Shown here: positions 1-11,149 of the stretch, one piece after another
Layout: every line of letters starts with the position of its first letter
Numbering within the stretch: the first letter of the stretch is position 1
Assembly: GCA_928724745.1 (NCBI GenBank)
Contig: CAKMXJ010000004.1
Location: 620,001-684,000, forward strand
Origin: Anthracocystis setariae
Lineage: Eukaryota > Basidiomycota > Ustilaginomycetes > Ustilaginales > Ustilaginaceae
DNA length: 64,000 nucleotides
Direction of reading: 5' to 3'
Notes under the pieces: generated by a model
What the model saw: only the letters and a program-made list of their open reading frames with translations
What the model was told of the DNA's origin: nothing
The model's database searches: none
Position numbers and translations under genes: made by a program

Positions 1-2585
1 CCGCTCGCGGGGTTTAGCACCCTGGACCTCGGCTGAGTCCGCACGTTCAGCGTACCCGCCTATCGCAGGGCCCTTCAGCGACCAACACGCTCGCCAAGTG
101 TCGCGTTGACGCTCAGCACCAAAGCCTGCATCTCACAGCAATGGATTGCTCGAGCGCATACAGTACCACGAAATGCTGCCCCTAGTCCCGACCGTTGCAT
201 CCACAGGTGAGACGGTATCACGGGTCCGAAAAGTGGCTTCGGTAGCCGACAAGGGTCGGTTGCATTCAAAAATGGCTGACCAAGACGAAGGGCGTGAGGG
301 CGTCGCTCAGGTTGCAATGCTGCTGATTGCATCCTTCATCTTTGCGAGCAAAAGGACCCTGGTTGAACCTTGGCAGTGCGGATCAATCCACGTTGTCGTA
401 CGCGAGCTTGGCATCATTGGTTTGCAGTTTGCCGGTGCTTTTGCCTCTCGTGAGGTTGACCTCGCTTCGCCTCGGCTTTCCCCCGAAGCTCGAACACGAT
501 GCAGGGCCAGCTGCTGCGAGGCCTCGCACCGACCTGTCCACCCTTTTGACGCAAGATTGCAGAGCGTATGCGTAGCAGACGCTAGCTTCATTCGGCCGGG
601 AAGCACGCGATCAGCTACACGTCACCTCAATTATTCAGTGTCAGCTCGACACTCTCCTTCCTGCTTCTTCTCTATCATTATCTTCTATCGTTATCGTACA
701 CACTGCTCGACGTCGTCGACAGCTTTTTTAGACTCACCCACCTCTCCCGTCCCTCGTCATGTTTTCTGCATGTTGTTCTATTGTCATGTCCCTTGTTAGG
801 TCTCACGCGCATTTCGCCTCGCTTCCACGCGACGCTCGACCACCCGTGCCCCCTACGGCCACGGCTGGGAGCTCGCAAGCGACTCCTTCGAGTTAGGCAA
901 TCATTTTCCTTGTTTTTCTGTCACGTGTTTCTGTCTGCGTGCTCTTGTAGTGAATGATGTACTGCCGTGCCAATTCGCAAAGGCTCGCTTCGTTGATTGC
1001 AGCTACATTGAACAGACCTTGACTCGCTGAGGATACTTTTTTGTTGCAAGATGGTCAAGTGTGTGGGTTGCTGCTTCGGTTGTCGCTTGCGAAGCGAGCG
1101 CGAGATTTCCCACGCAAATCGATTTTGGCGTGGTTTCAGAGAGTGTTGCTGCTGTTGAGAATCTCGCGCTGCGCTTCTCCTCCTTGCTTTCACCCAGACC
1201 CAAGGATTGGTCCAAGGGGTTTTCCCGATTGTTGAGTCTTCTTAAACGCTTCCGCCTGCATTGCCACCGAGCGCATAGATGGTCTGGTCAGCACCCGCGG
1301 TTATCATGCAAGTCTAGTTTGTCACAGTAGTGGGAGTTTGTCACCCCGGAAATCTCCTTCCGCTGCAGCTGCCGTTCCAGGGGAGAGAGCCTACGATAAA
1401 GTATCTTGATTATCAAGGCGAGATGTATGAATCCTTGGCGTTCCACCGGAAACCCTGGAGCTGACCGACTGGCAGACCCCGAGGAACAGCGTTGTCCCCG
1501 TTGACATCGAATCAAAGCCCTGCAGCGGACACTGCGGCGTATGATCACCCTAAGACGAGATCTTTCATCATTGTTGACAGTGATCTGCCTCTTCCGTGGC
1601 CCGCTTGGACATTCAATAATGGGTTGTCAGAGAAGCATGTCCCCATCTTTTCACTTGGCAGCAACGAGCTTAGAAGCTCTTCTTTTCTTTTCTTCGGTCG
1701 GAGCAATGAATGACGATATCGCGTATCATAACGGATGAGAGCACCGTTGGCAAAGCCAAACCCCGGATTCCGTTCCGTTCCGTACGCCAAGCCAAGTCGG
1801 AGTGGTGTCGGCTTACTGTGCAACAACAGAAGGTCGGAAAGAAAAATAAAAAAAATATTATAATGCCAATCAATTGTTCAAAGGTGGAAGGATTCTTTGA
1901 GGCAGTACTGTAGTAATCAAAATGAATTTTAAAGTTTCGCACATGCCAAGCAGCGCTGCAGCCAACCAGTCAGCCAGCAAGCCCGACCCGGGCCCGTCTT
2001 GCGCCAAACTTTGGCGTGGAAAAAATGAAGCAGTTGCACTTTGGGATGGCTTTGTTAGAGTGAGAACCTCACGCGGCGACTTGGGCGCGGAAACCCAAGG
2101 CACGCAAGCCTACGCGCTTAGCGCCTGTCAGGGGTCCACCGATCGTCATCGACAGCAGCGCCCACATCTCATCCAATCTGGTGGCTGGCCCGGATCGACA
2201 CCCGACCAAATCTGACAGCCGTGTAAACATGCAAAGGCGGAGTCTGGCTCTCAGCCTCGCCCAAAGCCAGTGGTATCGATGGGCAGAACGAGTGGCTTTA
2301 ACTGTCAAAAGCGTTGTACGACACCGGATAGGCACCAGGCGTCTCGTTTTGGATGGAGCTCCACAGCGTGGCGCGGTTTGGTGGCTGCTCAACACGCACA
2401 CCATCGACGATGAAACCTCCATTCTGATCGTTGCTACCCTTTTTCGTCGTGACAGGTTTGATCCTCGTCTCTGAGACATACCATTACTCAAGGCTCAGGT
2501 ACGCCTTCGATGGCGAGTGTAGCGCTGTTTTCACGTCATGGTCTTTACCTTTAAATGCCACCTGGAGCTGTCAAGATGTCTCGTA
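1..2585. other. Gene-poor left end
   Basis: No convincing gene was found. Open frames here are short, overlap on both strands and have no recognisable motif. A pyrimidine-rich stretch at about 640-758 resembles a fungal 5' leader and precedes a 45-codon ORF (759-896, starting MFSACC). That ORF could be a short peptide, a first exon of a gene I cannot continue, or chance. The stretch ends at the TA target site of the mariner element. Confidence 0.5.
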
Positions 2586-2617
2586 CAGTACAGCACGTGT
2601 CAATAAATATCCGCACG
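2586..2617. repeat. Left terminal inverted repeat of the mariner element
   Basis: This 32-bp repeat starts CAGTACAGCACG and matches the reverse complement of 3917-3948 except at one base (C here, T there, ninth from the tip). The flanking TA is at 2584-2585. Confidence 0.93.
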
Positions 2618-2764
2618 ATTTTGTAATTTCGCTATACACACACACAAAGCAATGTTACTGTGATCGTGAATGCTCAATAGTGGTATGATCATGCTGGAAT
2701 GAACATCGATTGAGATGGTGGTAGTTACAATGCTGAGTACATGTGATGGCGAGGAGCTTGTGAA

Positions 2765-3808
2765 TCAGTACTTGAGAGGACCTCCATTCCTACCGAGGAT
2801 TTGCCTAACCCGTCGTTCCATAGAGTCGACAACGCTGTTAATGAGATCGATTGTGACCTCTTCCTGCCAAACCTCTTGTGCTGCGATGGCTAGCTGTTCC
2901 CGGGTCCGCGGCATCGGTGTGCGCTTGCTGAGCTGCTTCTTGAGGATCCACCACATGTTCTCAATAGGGTTTAAGTCCGGAGACATGCTAGGATGGTGGT
3001 GCGAAACGATGTGATGGCGACGGCGCATGTTCTTCGCGATCCTTGACTTATGTACCGGAGCGCCGTCCTCAACAACCAAGAAGTCTTTACCAGCAACAGC
3101 TTCCTTGAGCGGCCCGTCAACAATGAGATCTGCGTACTTACGTCCAGTTAGTGTTTCTGCTTTCGTCCATGCTCCGTTGACATGCTGTCTCGGCTCCAGC
3201 GGGATCACGATCAAAGGCGTTTTGAAGTTCCTCGCAATTCCAGCCCAGACCATGATCGACTGACGACCACTGTAAAAGCTTGGAATGATATGATGTAGTT
3301 CTCCACGTTGTCCAAGCCTGCCGGATACCCAGGATCGTCCCGGCCGCTCTCCAATCTCAATGTGAGACTCGTCCGTGAACAAAACCTTCTCCCAGTTCGT
3401 ATGAAGGTTATGCTGAGCCCACTGCACACGATCACGCATGTGCTTGGAAGACAGGTATGGCTTCTTGAGAGCTACTCGACGGTTGATTCCATTCCTGTAT
3501 GCTGTCTTGCGCAGCTGAATTAAAGGTACACCGCCAAGCTCTGAAGCAAGCTGTTTCCATGATGTGAATGGCGATCTGAGCGTCTCACGAACGAACTGAC
3601 GCTCGTCACGATCATTCCACTTAGGCGGTCGGCCTGGCCTTGCCGCAGCATTCAGGTGTCCACGAGCATAGTACTTTCGGACGGTGTCATACACCGTACT
3701 CTTCGGAATGCTCATTGTTTGACTAATCTTCCCAAGCGAGTAGCCTTCATCGCGAAGCACTACCACCTGAGCTCGCTGTGTGATCGGTAGCTCCTTACTA
3801 CGGACCAT
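2765..3808 (-). CDS. Tc1/mariner transposase (DD34E)
   Basis: This 347-aa protein should catalyse cut-and-paste transposition of the surrounding element in the nucleus. Residues ~10-47 form a paired-type helix-turn-helix ending in STVYDTVRKY. A basic GRPP hook follows (~59-62), then a second DNA-binding helical region (~68-118). The catalytic triad is visible: D146 in FTDES, D248 in VVEDGAPVH and E283 in SPDLNPIENMW. The 34 residues between D248 and E283 are the Tc1 spacing. Length is normal for Tc1 transposases (~340 aa), and there is no stop or frameshift. The start at 3808 gives a full N-terminal domain and lies about 110 bp inside the right TIR. Confidence 0.93.
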   Translation of the reverse strand: MVRSKELPITQRAQVVVLRDEGYSLGKISQTMSIPKSTVYDTVRKYYARGHLNAAARPGRPPKWNDRDERQFVRETLRSPFTSWKQLASELGGVPLIQLRKTAYRNGINRRVALKKPYLSSKHMRDRVQWAQHNLHTNWEKVLFTDESHIEIGERPGRSWVSGRLGQRGELHHIIPSFYSGRQSIMVWAGIARNFKTPLIVIPLEPRQHVNGAWTKAETLTGRKYADLIVDGPLKEAVAGKDFLVVEDGAPVHKSRIAKNMRRRHHIVSHHHPSMSPDLNPIENMWWILKKQLSKRTPMPRTREQLAIAAQEVWQEEVTIDLINSVVDSMERRVRQILGRNGGPLKY

Positions 3809-3916
3809 CTTAGCATTATAGTCATTGTCATAACATTACATTATCATGCTTAACTTGTCGTCATCATAACACACATCGATGACGAGGACCGGTAATATTG
3901 GAAAAAAAAATTGAAC

Positions 3917-3948
3917 CGTGCGGATATTTATTGACACGTACTGTACTG
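3917..3948. repeat. Right terminal inverted repeat of the mariner element
   Basis: This is the reverse complement of the left repeat with one mismatch. The flanking target TA at 3949-3950 lies in a TACAGTA sequence, so the insertion site itself resembled the short palindromic repeat scattered through this window. Confidence 0.93.
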
Positions 3949-6900
3949 TACAGTATTGCAATCGCGCCATCGCGCGTCGCCACACAACAATTCAATTCAT
4001 TGCCTCGCTAGCAAGTCATCATCCGAATTCACTACACCGTCACCGAGTCCCGAATACGGTATCTTGGCATGTGCGCACTCGCCATTGGCCTGATTGAGCA
4101 GACAGACTCAAACCTCCCAGGCTGTTCGTATCGTGGCTTGTCCGCGGGCCACAAGCCCAGCACAATCTCCACGAATGATCTTTGAGTGTTTCGAATCAAA
4201 CTCCGATCCCAGAACATCTCTGCGGTGGTGCCTGAGTGAGGCCCCACATGCCGTATCGTCTGTACAGATCTGAACACTTCCATTTCGCGATGAACAAGAA
4301 CGATGAAAGGGCTGTGCAGCATGCAGCTGCTTAGGTCTTGGGTGTTTTTCTGCCTTGGTAGCGGTCCGACCGATATTTCATAGAAACCTCGTGCTTCCTA
4401 CATGCTTCTGTGCACAAAAAACAATATAGCGAACGAACGACATATTTCAATCTCAGGTCCTTGAAGCGAGTGAGCGATCGAGTGAACTGTTCTTGATGGT
4501 GATTCCCGACTGTTTCCATGACCAAGAGACCAAGTTTGCGAAACGCCTTGGCACGATGCAGCTGCCTTGTAAAATCTTATCTTGCAGATGTTGCCTCTGC
4601 AGCAGTTGGGCCTTTCGTTGTGTGTTTTTTTCGTGCAAACAAAGATATAGACCTGCGGCTAGCATGCAAGGTCGAAGCGCCCCGGAAAATTGGTGGCGAT
4701 CTCACAAGACGTCCCTTCCCACTCGCATCATGGCCTTGGCAGCAAGGGGCTTTTGCGTAGTACGTTGATGTCTCAGCTCTCTCCAGTCAACCTGCAGTAC
4801 AGTACTGTACTGTACAGCACAGGACAGCTCGTGGCTCAAGACGTCTCGAAAGAATTTCGGCCGGACACGTAGACGCACATCTTGACATAGTCGTCGCATG
4901 CATTTCATCCGGTGGAATCGTTAGTACAGGCTTGATGCACGTTGGCATTCGGCTAAGCAGGCGACGAGGCGGCTAAGCCAAATCTCTCATCGTTTCTGTT
5001 GGGAATTTTCCGGGAGCGTTCCCAGCCTGAGGAATGTGCCCTACCCTTTTCCGATTCGGATTCGGATTCTGTGTGTCAGGCAAGATGCGCGTAACGATAT
5101 GGCGTACAGTACGATTTTGAAGACATTCCGATGTTGGTCGCGGGCGACTTTGCCCATGGCCTCCAGTGGAGCGTTCGACCATCGTCGATACCGTAGGTCC
5201 TACCTGCTCGCGAAGATAGAAAACAAGGGTTCGTAGGTCACAGTTCTTGACGTGCCAACTGTATCAAGACCTGTTTGAGGCGCATGAGTGTTGGTCTTGG
5301 CTTCTCATTATTCTGTTATTCGTGGCAATATTACAGAGTACTTCTACGCTATGGAATCTTCATTTGACCCTGTACGAATTTTTCTGCGAACGATCCCTTT
5401 GCCTCTGCTTCTGCTTAACCAGAACTTGTCAGGCTGGCTTGGACGTCAATGCAAGAAAAAGGTGCTGCATCTGAGAGCGGGAATTGGGACACATGATCGA
5501 CATCTTCGAGCACAGGGCCTTTCTTTTACCGCCGACTTGTGGACACTAAAGAGCCCGGGGCCTGAAGTAGATCTGATAGGTTCAGCGGTAGGGTGCAAGC
5601 AAGGGCGCCTTGCATATTTGCGATGCGAGCGAAACAAATCGTCGTCGTACAGATCTCCTTCGACTCGAACGCAGAAGCTACCGAGCCAAGCCTTTAGGTT
5701 CAGATCATCCTCTCGTCTTATCCACTGCGAACCACGAGCCTCGTGTCACGATGTGGATTGACTGAGTCAGGGGCGGACCCGGCTGAACAGACGGTCTTGT
5801 AAAGGGCGCCAGGCGGGTACCTAGGCCTCCTTGCGCTTCCTCTGCGATAGCCATGGCTTTCCATGGTAGCCTGGTGATGTTGCTTCGAAGCCGTTCCATC
5901 GGACAAGTACAGAGGGCTGCTGTCAGCTTTCGGAGAGTCAAGAGCAGGGGTGGAATCAGCGAACTTGACAGCAAGGGGTGGTGGCTTAGTTTTGGGCGTC
6001 CTGGGCGCATCGCATCCCACGCGGTCAGCCATTTCATTTGCTTGAACAAATCGTCCGTTCAGCAAGGGGTAGTAGGTAGGGCACACGTCAAGCCGCTGCC
6101 GCCCTGGGTTTGTGGTTTCTGGAGTTCTGGATCGACAGCCATCTTGGACCACGTACTGCTGTACCTTTGCTGTACTGTATGAATTGATGTGAGTTTTTAT
6201 TTGACTATTTATTTTTATTTAATATATATTTATTACTTTTTTCTTTGATTCTCTCTCCGTACCGAGATAATTGAGTCCCTGTGGGCCAAGTTCGTCAGAA
6301 GCGCACCAGTAGCGTGGGGAATGTTGTCTGCTTCTTCAACAGCCGACATCGCCATCGCCACCGCGACTGCAAACCTGCCTCATTTGGTGACCTGTCACCG
6401 CGAATGGGGCGAGGTCAGCCACAGCCTTTCCATGTTCAAGCCAGTCTGATGCCACTGACATGCTGTACTCTGTTGTACGCGTTCAAACAATGTCCTGTCT
6501 AATTGTGCCTGAGGCGAACCCTGCCGCCTGTACACCTCCTGTCCAGCCTCTACAGTATCTTCTAAAGGCGGACTTCCTGTCGACCAGAGGCATGCACCAA
6601 GTAGCTAGCCAGATCCTACAAAACCACCACGCTTCGTCTCTATGCCCGTTCAGGTCCCTTTCCCCCCATCACTGCTTGAACCCCCTCTTTCCTCATCAAT
6701 CCCTATTGCAGCTTCCGCAGTCTGACGTGCTTGACACTCCTCACGTCTACGCACTTGTCACGCTTTGCGCCATTGCCCATCATCGTACCACCAGCTAGCT
6801 CGGTACTCACATTCAGCCTTAGAGTGATAGGACGTCGCCTTCTCCTAACTTCCAGCATCGTCTCATCTCCACCGCTTGCCTAATCGCAGCTCCCATCAGG

Positions 6901-7072
6901 CATCTCGAGTTTCCTTCTTATCGCCATTCATTCGCTTTGATCCCTGCCAGCTGTATCCTCCTGTATGCCCATCACTGTCCGCATACGTCTCACATCACCT
7001 CATACATCTACCCGCAAGATCTTGACTACCTCTTAACCGTCCTTGGCTTTCTACGACCTCACTTAGTTCGTC
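3949..7072. other. Intergenic region and leader of the zinc-finger gene
   Basis: No supportable gene was found. ORFs up to 157 aa (for example 5288-5761) show no domain and compete with overlapping frames on the other strand. The region holds a perfect 18-bp palindrome at 4795-4812 and an AT-rich patch at ~6188-6245. About 700 bp of C/T-rich sequence precedes the start codon at 7073 and probably contains the promoter and long 5' leader of the zinc-finger gene. Confidence 0.5.
4795..4812. repeat. Perfect palindrome of two CAGTACAG half-sites around TA
   Basis: The sequence is CAGTACAG-TA-CTGTACTG, identical to its own reverse complement. Each half equals the terminal 8 bp of the mariner inverted repeats at 2586 and 3948. 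It is one of many related motifs in noncoding DNA of this window. Confidence 0.8.
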
Positions 7073-9010
7073 ATGTTCGCTGCTTTGAACTCGTCTGGTC
7101 AGTCCACAACTAGTCCCCAGGACCTCAGCAACAACTCTCTCGGTCTCTTGGATGGTCTGTCGCCCCAGTCGCATCCTTCCACTTCGGTATCCATGTCACA
7201 CTCGCACTCAATGCCTGCTCTTGGCATGCATGTCTCGGGCATGCCACACCAACCGTTCGGCGCACGTCGTGGCTCTGTCAGCTCGGCAGCATCGTCTTCG
7301 CGCGTTGGCTGGGAGCAGACTTCCGATCATTCGGCCGCTCCTGGCTCTTACTCGCCTCGTTCCCTTACTCCAAGCGAGTCATCTATGAATCTGCCTGGCT
7401 CGCTCTCGACATTATCCGGCCTTGCTTTTGGAACGCCCGATACCCTCGACCAAGCCGAGCTCCCCAGCTACGCCGTCGACTCTGCCTTCCAGCCCGAGCA
7501 ACATAACGCCTTGCTTTCCCTTTCCCACGGTCACGATCATTTGAGTCTCGAGATGCCGCCTCCTACCCAACTTAAGCGAAGGGCCGCTCAATCTCTTGAC
7601 GTGTCGATGCTGTCTGCCCACCATAGTGACCCTACTTACTTTGGTCACCAACAGAGACTCAACGAGTCGGATGCCTCCGAAGAGACAACGCCCATGCCTG
7701 CGCACAGTGGGACCTTTCCAGGACAGCCCGTTGTTAACCTCAGTGAAGGCTTCCGGGCAGCTCAGATGCCTGTCACGCCTTATTCGAGTGGCCGTGCCTC
7801 GTTGGGTGGACCTTGCACATTCATCGCAGGTCAGTCTTACTCGCCCGGCTCTACACCAGAGCACTCGATCCATGGCGACTTTTCGGATCTCAACTCGCCC
7901 TTCTATCCGCCTTCATCGATGGCTCTCCGAAGATTAGCAAGCTCGGACAGTGTTGCGCCTGAGTCATGTGCTCCGCATGAGACCGGCACACCCAGCAAGG
8001 AGACTCCTCGCCTTCTCAGTCTGTCGGATCTCAACCAACAGTTCAATCAGGAGCCGAGTTTCCAGCCCAACCTCGCTTTCCGCGATTACTTCCAGAGTCC
8101 GCCGACCTTCCCGCCTCACCGGGTCAGCTTCCCAGAGCTGTCGTCAGCTGGCTTGTCCTCGCCCGCCATGGCTAGGTCTGGCTCTGCTCCTACCTCGAGC
8201 CCGATGCAGTCACTCTCACGCTCTTCGACATCCTCTGATGCATCTTCGCTTGGATCTTTGCCCTCGACCCCATCCTCGTCGGTCGTGGGCAGCGATGGCC
8301 GAAAGCAGAGCTTCGTCTACCCTTCGACGCCTACTCACGAATTCATGTCGCCTGGCTTTGACGCTTACTACAGTGCCCCTCAGATGGCTGGTCAGCGAAG
8401 CAACAGCATGATCTCGATTGGATCTCCAATCCGCGAAGGCTCGTTCACCTCGATGCTCGATTGTCGAAGCCGTAGTGTCTCGGGATGCGTCACTCGCACT
8501 ACGCCTCGAGGACGTGCTCGCAATACCGGTCCTCCACCCCTGATCGTCAGCTCGGCGGATAAGCTGCACGTCTGTCACTGTGGAAAACGTTTCAAAAGGA
8601 TGGAGCATCTCAAGCGTCATAACCGCACCCATACACAAGAACGTCCTCACAAATGTCCCGTCGAGACTTGCGGCAAATTCTTTGGTAGATCCGATAATCT
8701 CGCTCAGCATCTCAAGACCCACTTCCGACCCGCTGGCCTCGTCGGTCGATCTTCTGAACTGCTGTCCTTGACTACGGGCTCGGACAAGTTTAAGAACAGT
8801 GAGCCTCGTCACGATCCATACGCCGCTGCAGCGGCTGCAGCCCACGCTGCGGTCTCGGTGAATGGCAAGCGGGGCTCTATTAGCCAGGCTTGCCTTGGTG
8901 GTCCAATTGCTCTTAACAAGCCCTCAGCGCCTCGTCAGGCGCTCGCACCGGCTGGAGGTCTCAGCGCAAATTCTTCGCATCCCCTGTTGCTCTCCAATCA
9001 CTTTTCTTGA
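7073..9010 (+). CDS. C2H2 zinc-finger transcription factor
   Basis: This 645-aa protein is predicted to be a nuclear sequence-specific DNA-binding protein. Residues 1-490 are Ser/Pro-rich and low in complexity, typical of fungal activation or regulatory regions. Two adjacent C2H2 fingers lie at ~501-550. Finger 1 has C501, C503, H516 and H520 with helix RMEHLKRHNRTH. Finger 2 has C528, C533, H546 and H550 with helix RSDNLAQHLKTH. The HLKRHxRTHTxERP linker and the RSDNL helix resemble the finger pair of fungal Ste12/SteA-type and related regulators, but no homeodomain-like STE region is visible. Finger 1 has only one residue between its two cysteines. A poly-Ala stretch follows (~583-592). The gene is intron-less. 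Target genes are unknown. Confidence 0.85.
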   Translation: MFAALNSSGQSTTSPQDLSNNSLGLLDGLSPQSHPSTSVSMSHSHSMPALGMHVSGMPHQPFGARRGSVSSAASSSRVGWEQTSDHSAAPGSYSPRSLTPSESSMNLPGSLSTLSGLAFGTPDTLDQAELPSYAVDSAFQPEQHNALLSLSHGHDHLSLEMPPPTQLKRRAAQSLDVSMLSAHHSDPTYFGHQQRLNESDASEETTPMPAHSGTFPGQPVVNLSEGFRAAQMPVTPYSSGRASLGGPCTFIAGQSYSPGSTPEHSIHGDFSDLNSPFYPPSSMALRRLASSDSVAPESCAPHETGTPSKETPRLLSLSDLNQQFNQEPSFQPNLAFRDYFQSPPTFPPHRVSFPELSSAGLSSPAMARSGSAPTSSPMQSLSRSSTSSDASSLGSLPSTPSSSVVGSDGRKQSFVYPSTPTHEFMSPGFDAYYSAPQMAGQRSNSMISIGSPIREGSFTSMLDCRSRSVSGCVTRTTPRGRARNTGPPPLIVSSADKLHVCHCGKRFKRMEHLKRHNRTHTQERPHKCPVETCGKFFGRSDNLAQHLKTHFRPAGLVGRSSELLSLTTGSDKFKNSEPRHDPYAAAAAAAHAAVSVNGKRGSISQACLGGPIALNKPSAPRQALAPAGGLSANSSHPLLLSNHFS

Positions 9011-9848
9011 AGCAACTCTTTCCCACTCCTTAATTTTTTTTTTATTTTTTGTTCCTGCTACGATTGACATCCAGGAATCTCGTGTATAAATACCCCTCCT
9101 GCCTTGTAATCGGTCGTGATAATCGTCAGTCTTGCTAAACAAATCAACACTCTTGCTCCTTCCTTGCACTTCAACCACATTTCCACACACTGCTGTGGTG
9201 CGTCATTTTGCCAATATGCAATCAAAATATATCATTATCAGAAAAGCTTGCACCATTCTTTCACTGTGAGAAGAGAGGCAGAAAAAAAAAAAGAACTGCA
9301 AGCAACTAGGATCTGACGGGATGCGGATGGCCGCAGATACAAACATTCACAAAAGAAAAACACTTGATCGGTAGGATTTTGTGTGTGATCCAAGACATTG
9401 CTTTGTGCACTAACCAAGCTGTATCAGACCACCACCACACCGTCATACGATTGACTGAGCTCGTCAAGCCATACCTAAAAGACTTCGTTAGTTCAGCTAG
9501 CTCGCATCCATCTTCGCTTCACATTATTACCCCGAACTTGCCATTCGGAATCACCATCCCGAAAAAAAAAAACATCCCCTTCCCCCTCCTCACATCGAAT
9601 CGAACCACACGCCACAAACTGCATGAACACAATATTGGGGGAAACGACTCTTATGAAATTTCGCAGCCCGATCAGCACGCGCAACCAAACCGTGTCAAGC
9701 CCCCCCCATAACTCATTCGACTCGCACAGCGTCCCTTCTGCATGAAAAGGCGCCAATGCGCGAGCGTCTGAAAAAGAACGCAAGCAATCCTCTGGAATGA
9801 GCGGGAGTGGTGAAAAGAGAAGAAAGCTTTTTGCCGAAGCAACCACAA
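9011..9848. other. Convergent 3' intergenic region
   Basis: This 838-bp stretch lies between the stop codons of the zinc-finger gene (+) and the DEF1-like gene (-). It is A/T-rich with short A and T runs, consistent with two 3' untranslated regions. No gene was seen. Confidence 0.5.
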
Positions 9849-9935
9849 TTACTGACCCCAGTACTGGCGAGCGTACGGGTAGTTCGAGTAGTTGTTGTTA
9901 GCCTGGTGTCCGTAAGCACCGTACTGCTGATAGTA

Positions 9936-9977
<42 letters not shown>

Positions 9978-11113
9978 TTGCTGTTGTTGCTGCGTCTGCT
10001 GTTGCGGCACACCCTGCGACTGACCCTGGCGACCGACCTGGCTCGACGCCGATCCCGTCTGACCACCAGTCTTGGAGGCGTTGGCGTCAAACTGGCGGTA
10101 GCTGTCCAGAGCACTTCCGGAAGAAGCACCGGACTTCTGCTGCGAGCCCATGTGAGGCGTACCCGCGTTTCCGGCAGCGGCATTGCCAGACCCACCCGTC
10201 TGCGAGGGAGGAGCGGCACCAGCACCGCTTCCGAGGAAGCCACCGAGGCCGGGAATGGCTCCACCACCGTAGATCTTGGAGTAGTCCGACATGCCGCCGA
10301 GGCCAGGCATGCCACGACCGAAGCCCTGATCGTAAGACGAGAGGCCGCCCGAGCTGGGGGTCTGACCGTACTGGTTGTGCGCGCCGTAGGCGCTAGCATC
10401 GCTCTGAGGACCCTGGTTGTAGGGCGAGGCGATGTTGGCAGGGGTGCCGGGCTTGGGGGGGTGCTGAGGCTGGCCAGCAGGTTGGCCGTACACGGGGTAC
10501 TGGCCGTAGCCAGCAGCGGGCTGACCGTAGTGCTGGAACTGGTTGGGCATGTAGTAGTGAGGATAGTAGTAGGGCATGATGCCAGGGAATTGCTGCTGAG
10601 GAGCTTGCTGCTGGTGAAGACCAGGGCCGGCCTGGTGGTGCTGGCTCTGGTGGTCAGCGCTCTGTTGCGACTGCTGCTGCGACTGCTGACCCTGTTGAGA
10701 AGCCTGGGGCGCACTCTTGTCGTCGGTTCGCTGACCGAAGGCGTTGGAGCCTTGGTCGTAAGCACCGTAGAATTGAGCAAGGCGCTGGGTATCGAGACCA
10801 CCGTACATGGACGAGTAGTCCTGGAGACCCTGCTGGGGTTGCTGCGGCTGAGGCTGGGAAGCAGCCTGGTTCTGGCCAAGGGAGCTGTATCCATTGTAAC
10901 CGTGGATCTGCTCTTGAGGAGCTTGCTGGTGCTGTTGTTGGGGAGCAGATTGAGTGTGGATGGCCTGCTGCTGACCGGTGAAGCCGTACGAGTTGTCGAA
11001 AGACTCGGACTTGAAGCCGTTGTACTGAGCAGCAGCGGGTTGCTGGTTGAAAGAGTCGTTCTGGGGCTGAGCGATCTGCACATCCTGTCGGTGGGCCGAG
11101 GGGGATGTGGTGG

Positions 11114-11149
<36 letters not shown>

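Larger units (their letters stand above)
2586..3948 (-). mobile_element. Complete Tc1/mariner-family DNA transposon
   Basis: The element is 1363 bp and bounded by 32-bp terminal inverted repeats at 2586-2617 and 3917-3948. The repeats differ at one position (31/32 by eye) and both begin CAGTACAG. A TA dinucleotide flanks each end (2584-2585 and 3949-3950), the expected Tc1/mariner target duplication. The single internal gene is an uninterrupted transposase on the - strand. Removing the element and one TA would rejoin host sequence CTCG-TA-CAGTATTGC. Near-identical ends plus an open frame suggest a recent, possibly mobile copy. Activity is inferred, not shown. Confidence 0.93.

Noticed and set aside
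146..799. 217-aa + strand ORF at the left end
   Set aside because: No motif, mixed composition, and overlapping ORFs on both strands; coding status not supportable.
5288..5761. 157-aa + strand ORF
   Set aside because: It has no recognisable domain, and a similarly plausible 144-aa ORF exists on the other strand nearby.
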